Origin: Euperipatoides rowelli
Taxonomy: Eukaryota > Onychophora > Udeonychophora > Euonychophora > Peripatopsidae
Assembly (NCBI GenBank): GCA_003024985.2
Contig: PXIH01S0006219.1
Length of the DNA stretch: 11,854 bases
Reading direction: 5' to 3' (one strand)
Positions within the stretch are counted from its first letter, which is position 1. Every line of letters begins with the position of its first letter. Of this stretch, positions 7,977-11,854 are shown one piece after another. The position numbers and the translations under genes are program-made. The notes below the pieces were generated by a model, which worked only from the letters and a program-made list of their open reading frames with translations, was not told where the DNA came from and did no database searches.

Positions 7977-9042
7977 CATTATTAAGTTGTTTTAATGTTA
8001 CAAATTTGAAAAATAAAAATAAAATTTAGCATATTTAAGCCCAGCAGAATCATATAGCTTGAAAGTAAGCCAAAACAATGTCGTTATGTTTATTCCAACC
8101 AATTTTCTAGAGATAAAAAGATGTCTGAGTTGCTGGGAAATATATTTTTGCTCACATTTTTTAAAGTGGTGTGTTCAGGTTTTAATATAAGAAACATATA
8201 GAAAGAGCGTAATTACTTTATTTAATAATAAAGTAATGAATTAATTTTAGTTTTACAAGGAGATTAAAGTTCAAATAATATACATTTTTTAATTAAGAAA
8301 ATTATTTTCCTATACCACAAACTCAGTAATCAGCAAACAATATCTAACAAGATATGTGGAAGCAATCTGTAGAGGGAGTCAAATCTTGCTAACTTACAAT
8401 TATTAAGTGATTTTATTTATTACTTTACATTAAAAAAGGGACTATGTGTATAACAAAGGGATAGGGTGGAAATTTAAATTTCAGCCTGTTTAAATTAAAT
8501 TTAGTGAACAATGCAAAACAAAGGTTACTTCTTGATTATCAGAGATAGACTGTGAAGATAGGATAATATTAACTTGAAAATGTCTTCTGCAAACAGTTTC
8601 TTTTTGAAAAAATTAATCTGGTAGTCCCAAGGACTCATTTGGAAATCCCACACTAATTAAATCCTGCTGTATAATTTTCAATACTTAACATGAAAAGTAC
8701 ATTATAGTGCACATTAAATCTATTCTTTACATTAATTCTAGTTAAATATATTATGTAGGAACACAACTCGTGTAAAATATATGGGAAAGAATAGTACCAA
8801 TGTATTTTCAAATTCTTAAGATAGATTTATCTCATGCAAGATCAATGTGGGAAAATGGAAAATTGATTTTAGATTGTAATAAATAAAGAAAATAGAAAAC
8901 TTCATAATGTGAATTAAAGTAAAATACATAGAAAGAAAACATTAATAATAATGATCTTAAAATATCTGATTTTTTTTCATGTTAATCATATAAATGAAGT
9001 AATTTTAATATTTTTGTGAGGAAGATTTATTATTTCAAATAC

Positions 9043-9255
9043 CTAGTTCTTGATGGATTCCTCCGAAATTCCAATAGGGTACTTGACAATTGTTTTGTTC
9101 CTCGAGTCATCATACCGTGCAAGACAACAGGATGATGTGGGATATCAACGGTAATAGCACCAATAGAAATAAGCACAGAATTCTTTTCTTTATTTCGTTT
9201 TGTAGCCATTGAGTAAAGTCCTTGTGTTTTAGCTACATTTACTTTAACAACAGTT
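9043..9255 (-). CDS. BLTP1: BLTP1-like exon (bridge-like lipid transfer protein, C-terminal region)
   Basis: Internal exon of 213 nt: one base completing a split codon, 70 codons, then AG of the next split codon. The acceptor is TTTTCCAG after a T-rich tract, with a GCTGAC branch-like site. The donor is ACTAG|GTATTT. The translation contains VLISIGAITVDIPHHPV followed by LHGMMTRGTKQLSSTL. I recognise the HGMMTRG-type stretch as characteristic of the C-terminal part of KIAA1109/BLTP1. The alternating hydrophobic residues (VLISIGAITVDI) suit the beta-strands of a repeating-beta-groove protein. In this family the protein forms a long hydrophobic channel that moves phospholipid in bulk between the ER and other membranes. 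Fly Tweek is needed for synaptic vesicle recycling, and yeast Csf1 supplies lipid for GPI-anchor synthesis and cold adaptation. The identity comes from recalled motifs, not a database search. Confidence 0.85.
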
Positions 9256-10568
9256 CTGGAAAATACAAAAAAATAAGTGTCAGCAAATATGAAAAGGAAA
9301 TAAAAACTAGAGAAAGATGATTCTGAAAATATTAAGATTCTGAGAAAGATTTTTTTTTATTTTCGTCCAATGAATCTAACGTTACTTTAAAAAAAGTTTT
9401 AATTTAAAACACAAGTCTATTTAAGTTTTTGTATATATAATATGCAGTAATATACAATTTACATACTGTATGTACACACGTGTTGATGTGTGTGTGTGTA
9501 AATAAACTGTATACATAAGTCTGTGCAAAGAAATAGACTAAGTCAGTAAATACTCTCATTAACAACAGTTCTTAATTTACATAGTTAACACTCGATCTGT
9601 GTTTGCCAGAATAAATTTTCAACTCATTTTGGAAATTTTGACACTTGTTCTAATTTAGTTTAATAATGAAACTCAGATTTTACTGGTTTATTTTAAAACA
9701 GGTGCATTAATGTCTGAATATTTAATTTTATGGTCATATTAAAGTAATTAAAAAATTTTGAGACCAATCAAAAATGTTTAAGATCAAGATTCTAAGAAAT
9801 CAATTAGGCCAAATTGAAGTGAAAATTGATCAGCTGGAATTAGCAAAAATATGTCAGCCTAATTACTCTATGGAGATTTCAAAATAGAAGTGCTAATCAT
9901 TCAGTTTATGCTCCGCTTGATTGCAATTATTTTTTTAGTTAAAACAGACTATTACAATTTTAAATAATTTAGACTTGCTATACTTAAAGAATAAAAAAAT
10001 ATGAATCACTAAAAAAAATACTATATAAAGTTATTGTCAAGTTGGCATAAGTCACAAACGAAAATATTAATAATAAAAATAAATGTAGTTGGCATAAGAT
10101 CTAAATATAAATAAAATATTTAACTAAAACAGGAAAATAAAAATTATACGGTATATACAAATGTTAATGAAAACATATATGATAATTTCATATATAACTT
10201 TGACAACAGAAATAAAGTATTATTTCGTGAATTAAATTAGAATTAAAACAATTTCCTCATCATAAATAATATACTCCACATAATTACAGTATATAATAGA
10301 ATAGGCCAGGAAAAAATAACTATAAATTGTACAGAAAATAACTATATTAAATGGTCTTTGGAAATTTAAAAAATGTTAATTTAAATTTGATTTAAAAAAT
10401 TATAATTATACTGGGAATTCACAGGTTAGCAGATAATCTCTTCTCATGTAATCATCTTGAGTAATCTTATACAGTATCTTAATTGAAATATGATTGTCTT
10501 CCGAAGCCGAAAACGTAGCGCCATCTAACGGTCATCTCGGGAACTATTATTTGCTAGAATAATAAAAT

Positions 10569-10722
10569 GCCCGTGTAACAGGTTTTTGGGCTTAGCCTGT
10601 GTAACGGGTTTATTTGGTATTCTTAGGTATCCTTAGCTTGCATAAAACGTGCTTATTTGCATAAAATATTTATAGATTTGCCCATGTAACGGGCTTATTT
10701 GCTAATTAAATAATAATAATAA
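10569..10722. repeat. Periodic repeat with CpG, ending in AAT tail
   Basis: Copies of GCCCGTGTAACGGGCTTATT start at 10569 (partial), 10595 and 10680. A shorter one, ACGTGCTTATTTG, lies at 10647. The last three keep a 42-43 base period. An (AAT)n stretch follows near 10707-10722. The block, with the preceding AGCGCCATCTAACGGTCAT (about 10518), has far more CpG than its surroundings, which suggests a younger insertion or the tail of a SINE or LINE. Confidence 0.6.
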
Positions 10723-11269
10723 AACAGCCTTTTCATAAATGATATACAAAAAAATGTGTTACGCATAATATTTAACAAACAATAAAATGACAATAACCAA
10801 TATTCCAACAGATAAAACAATTTCAGATAAAATGACTTTACCTAAATGCAACAAAAATATGATTGACTTAAATAAGAACATTTGTAAAAATGATATTAGA
10901 ATGGCTAATTAGGATGCTCATAAACTATTCCCCAAATAAAACAAAAAAGGCTAAATAATGTTTAGCTGTAAGTTTGTACAAATAAAAGAATTCTATCTTG
11001 GCCTATAGTAAAATAAAAATAAAAGAAATCCCCCATCCCTTACTTCCAGATGACTGGTCATTTAGTGCAAAGGGTGAGGGTTAGGACTATGAAAAATATA
11101 TAAATACTCAAGAAATAAAAACACATTAAAAAATATGGATTAAAAAAAATTAACTTGACTATAGAATAAGTCTTATTGACCTTTATAAATAAATTAGCCA
11201 ATGCTGGCAAGACAAAAAAAAAGTAAAAAAAAATGCAATTAACTTAATCAAAATATAGTATATGAGCTA

Positions 11270-11460
11270 TTATTACAGTTGAGGGCTCAAAAATGTACAT
11301 ACAGTAACTTAAAGGACAGACTACTGTATCTCCTAATACAGTGTATATAAAAATGTTAATTAGCCTATTTAGAAATGTATTAAAAATAAGCATTTTTACC
11401 GCATACATACTACTGTACATATAAACCTACAGTATATAAACAGATACTGTAGTTACTGTA
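11270..11460. repeat. Cluster of TACTGTA / TACAGTA motifs
   Basis: ACAGTA or its reverse complement TACTGT recurs about half a dozen times within 190 bases (for example near 11301, 11324, 11412, 11430 and 11445-11460). Similar motifs lie at 35-75 and near 11701. There is no fixed spacing, so it is degenerate simple sequence rather than a tandem array. Confidence 0.5.
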
Positions 11461-11546
11461 GATTGAAAAAAAAACCTCACTTATGAAATAAAGATGTATA
11501 AGAAAATAAATATAAGATTTGCCAGAAAAAAAAAAAACATTTTTAA

Positions 11547-11598
11547 TGAGCTCTGTCTTTCTGGTTCACAGCTCTTTTCACTGAGCTATAAAGGTACT
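11547..11598 (-). mobile_element. Possible tRNA-derived SINE head, truncated
   Basis: On the minus strand the sequence reads CTTTATAGCTCAGTG, close to the box A / D-arm of many tRNAs (TAGCTCAGTGG), then AAAAGAGCTGTGAACCAG, like GAGC...AACCAG of the anticodon arm, then AAAGACAGAGCTCATT in the place of the variable and T-arm. The usual GGTTC box B is not intact and part of the anticodon arm is missing, so this is not a working tRNA. It is bracketed by short inverted arms, AGATTTGCCAGA (11515-11526) and TCTGGCAAAAATCT (11608-11621), which may be unrelated. Confidence 0.35.
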
Positions 11599-11816
11599 CT
11601 TTTTAAATCTGGCAAAAATCTAGCATTTAAATGAGAATACATTAAAGCAATAGGCTACCACTTACCTTATTTCTTTATAACCTTATTAGTTCAAGGTATA
11701 TACTGTAGTATATTTCCAAACATGCCAATCTTGCAGTACAAGCGAATATGTGAATCCTTATTAGATGGAAAAATGAATTTATCGTCTCAATACCAAAGGG
11801 AAAAAATATAAATCAC

Positions 11817-11854
11817 CCCTCTGAAGTGCGGCCCTTGTCAATTTCGTCTAATCT
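11817..11854 (-). CDS. BLTP1: BLTP1-like exon, partial (3' end of exon only)
   Basis: This is the 3' end of a coding exon cut by the window edge, read on the minus strand. It gives 12 codons (RLDEIDKGRTSE) plus two bases, GG. The proposed donor follows GAGGG at 11816-11815 (GTGATT), which is weaker than the other donors in this gene. Three things support it. Of the three frames, only this one stays open. It ends in phase 2, exactly what the next exon (starting at 9255 with one leftover base) needs, making a split Gly codon GG|A. Its composition is also richer in G and C than the adjoining intron. The residues are charged and read like a linker before the conserved stretch in the next exon. 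The identity rests on that junction, because 12 residues alone are not diagnostic. Confidence 0.6.

Larger units (their letters stand above)
5464..9042 (-). other. BLTP1-like intron, 3579 bp
   Basis: Longest complete intron here, from donor ACTAG|GTATTT to acceptor AATAG. No exon is needed by phase and none was found. It holds the direct repeat pair (7421, 7904), small perfect hairpins (5803, 6732, 7318), a 12-base G run (6523-6534) and a non-LTR-type 3' tail (7235-7285). The plus-strand frames at 6809-7036 and 7655-7903 have no recognisable motifs, and I read them as chance. 8000-9040 is plain AT-rich sequence in which I see nothing. Confidence 0.8.
9256..11816 (-). other. BLTP1-like intron, 2561 bp
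   Basis: Bounded by donor GTGATT (11816-11815) and acceptor CAG (9258-9256). Very AT-rich with many A runs. It contains the possible SINE fragment near 11550, a stretch rich in TACTGTA/TACAGTA motifs (11270-11460), and the CpG-bearing periodic repeat at 10569-10701. A short TG run lies near 9486-9499. I saw no further exon in it, and the flanking phases already match, so none is required. Confidence 0.65.

Overview
This is a piece of an animal (metazoan) nuclear genome. It is strongly AT-rich, has long A and T runs, and its coding sequence is cut into short exons with GT...AG splice sites. Nothing bacterial or viral is present: no operons, no ribosome binding sites, no long open frames. The base composition and dense intronic repeat debris fit an invertebrate, but I cannot name the species. 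A tunicate-like or other AT-rich marine invertebrate is only a guess.

The one well-supported gene runs on the minus strand across the whole window. Five coding blocks (11854-11817 partial, 9255-9043, 5463-5280, 3817-3728, 2563-2318) join with fully consistent codon phases (2, 2, 0, 0, 0). They give about 257 continuous residues without a stop. I recognise the protein from its conserved C-terminal segments as the giant bridge-like lipid transfer protein BLTP1 (KIAA1109; Tweek in fly, Csf1 in yeast). Neither end of the gene is in the window: the upstream exon is cut at 11854, and the exon after 2318 lies beyond position 1.

The introns (1164, 1462, 3579 and 2561 bp, plus at least 2317 bp after the last exon) hold old mobile-element material. 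1-2317 has a MITE-like element with about 40-bp terminal inverted repeats (1217-1477), a broken small reading frame (840-1089), and a GC-richer patch with coding-like frames on both strands (1810-2076). 2564-3727 has the remnant of a non-LTR retrotransposon C-terminus with a decayed CCHC zinc motif (2927-3267). 3818-5279 has a second GA-rich plus-strand remnant. 5464-9042 has a hairpin and A-rich tail typical of a non-LTR 3' end (7235-7285) and a pair of 74-bp direct repeats (7421, 7904). 9256-11816 has a 42-43 bp periodic CpG-bearing repeat (10569-10701) and a possible tRNA-derived SINE fragment (11547-11598).

No convincing new multi-gene system is visible. The most interesting points are the possible nested or alternative 3' exon at 1945-2076, the structured MITE-like element, and the retroelement relics inside the lipid-transfer gene.
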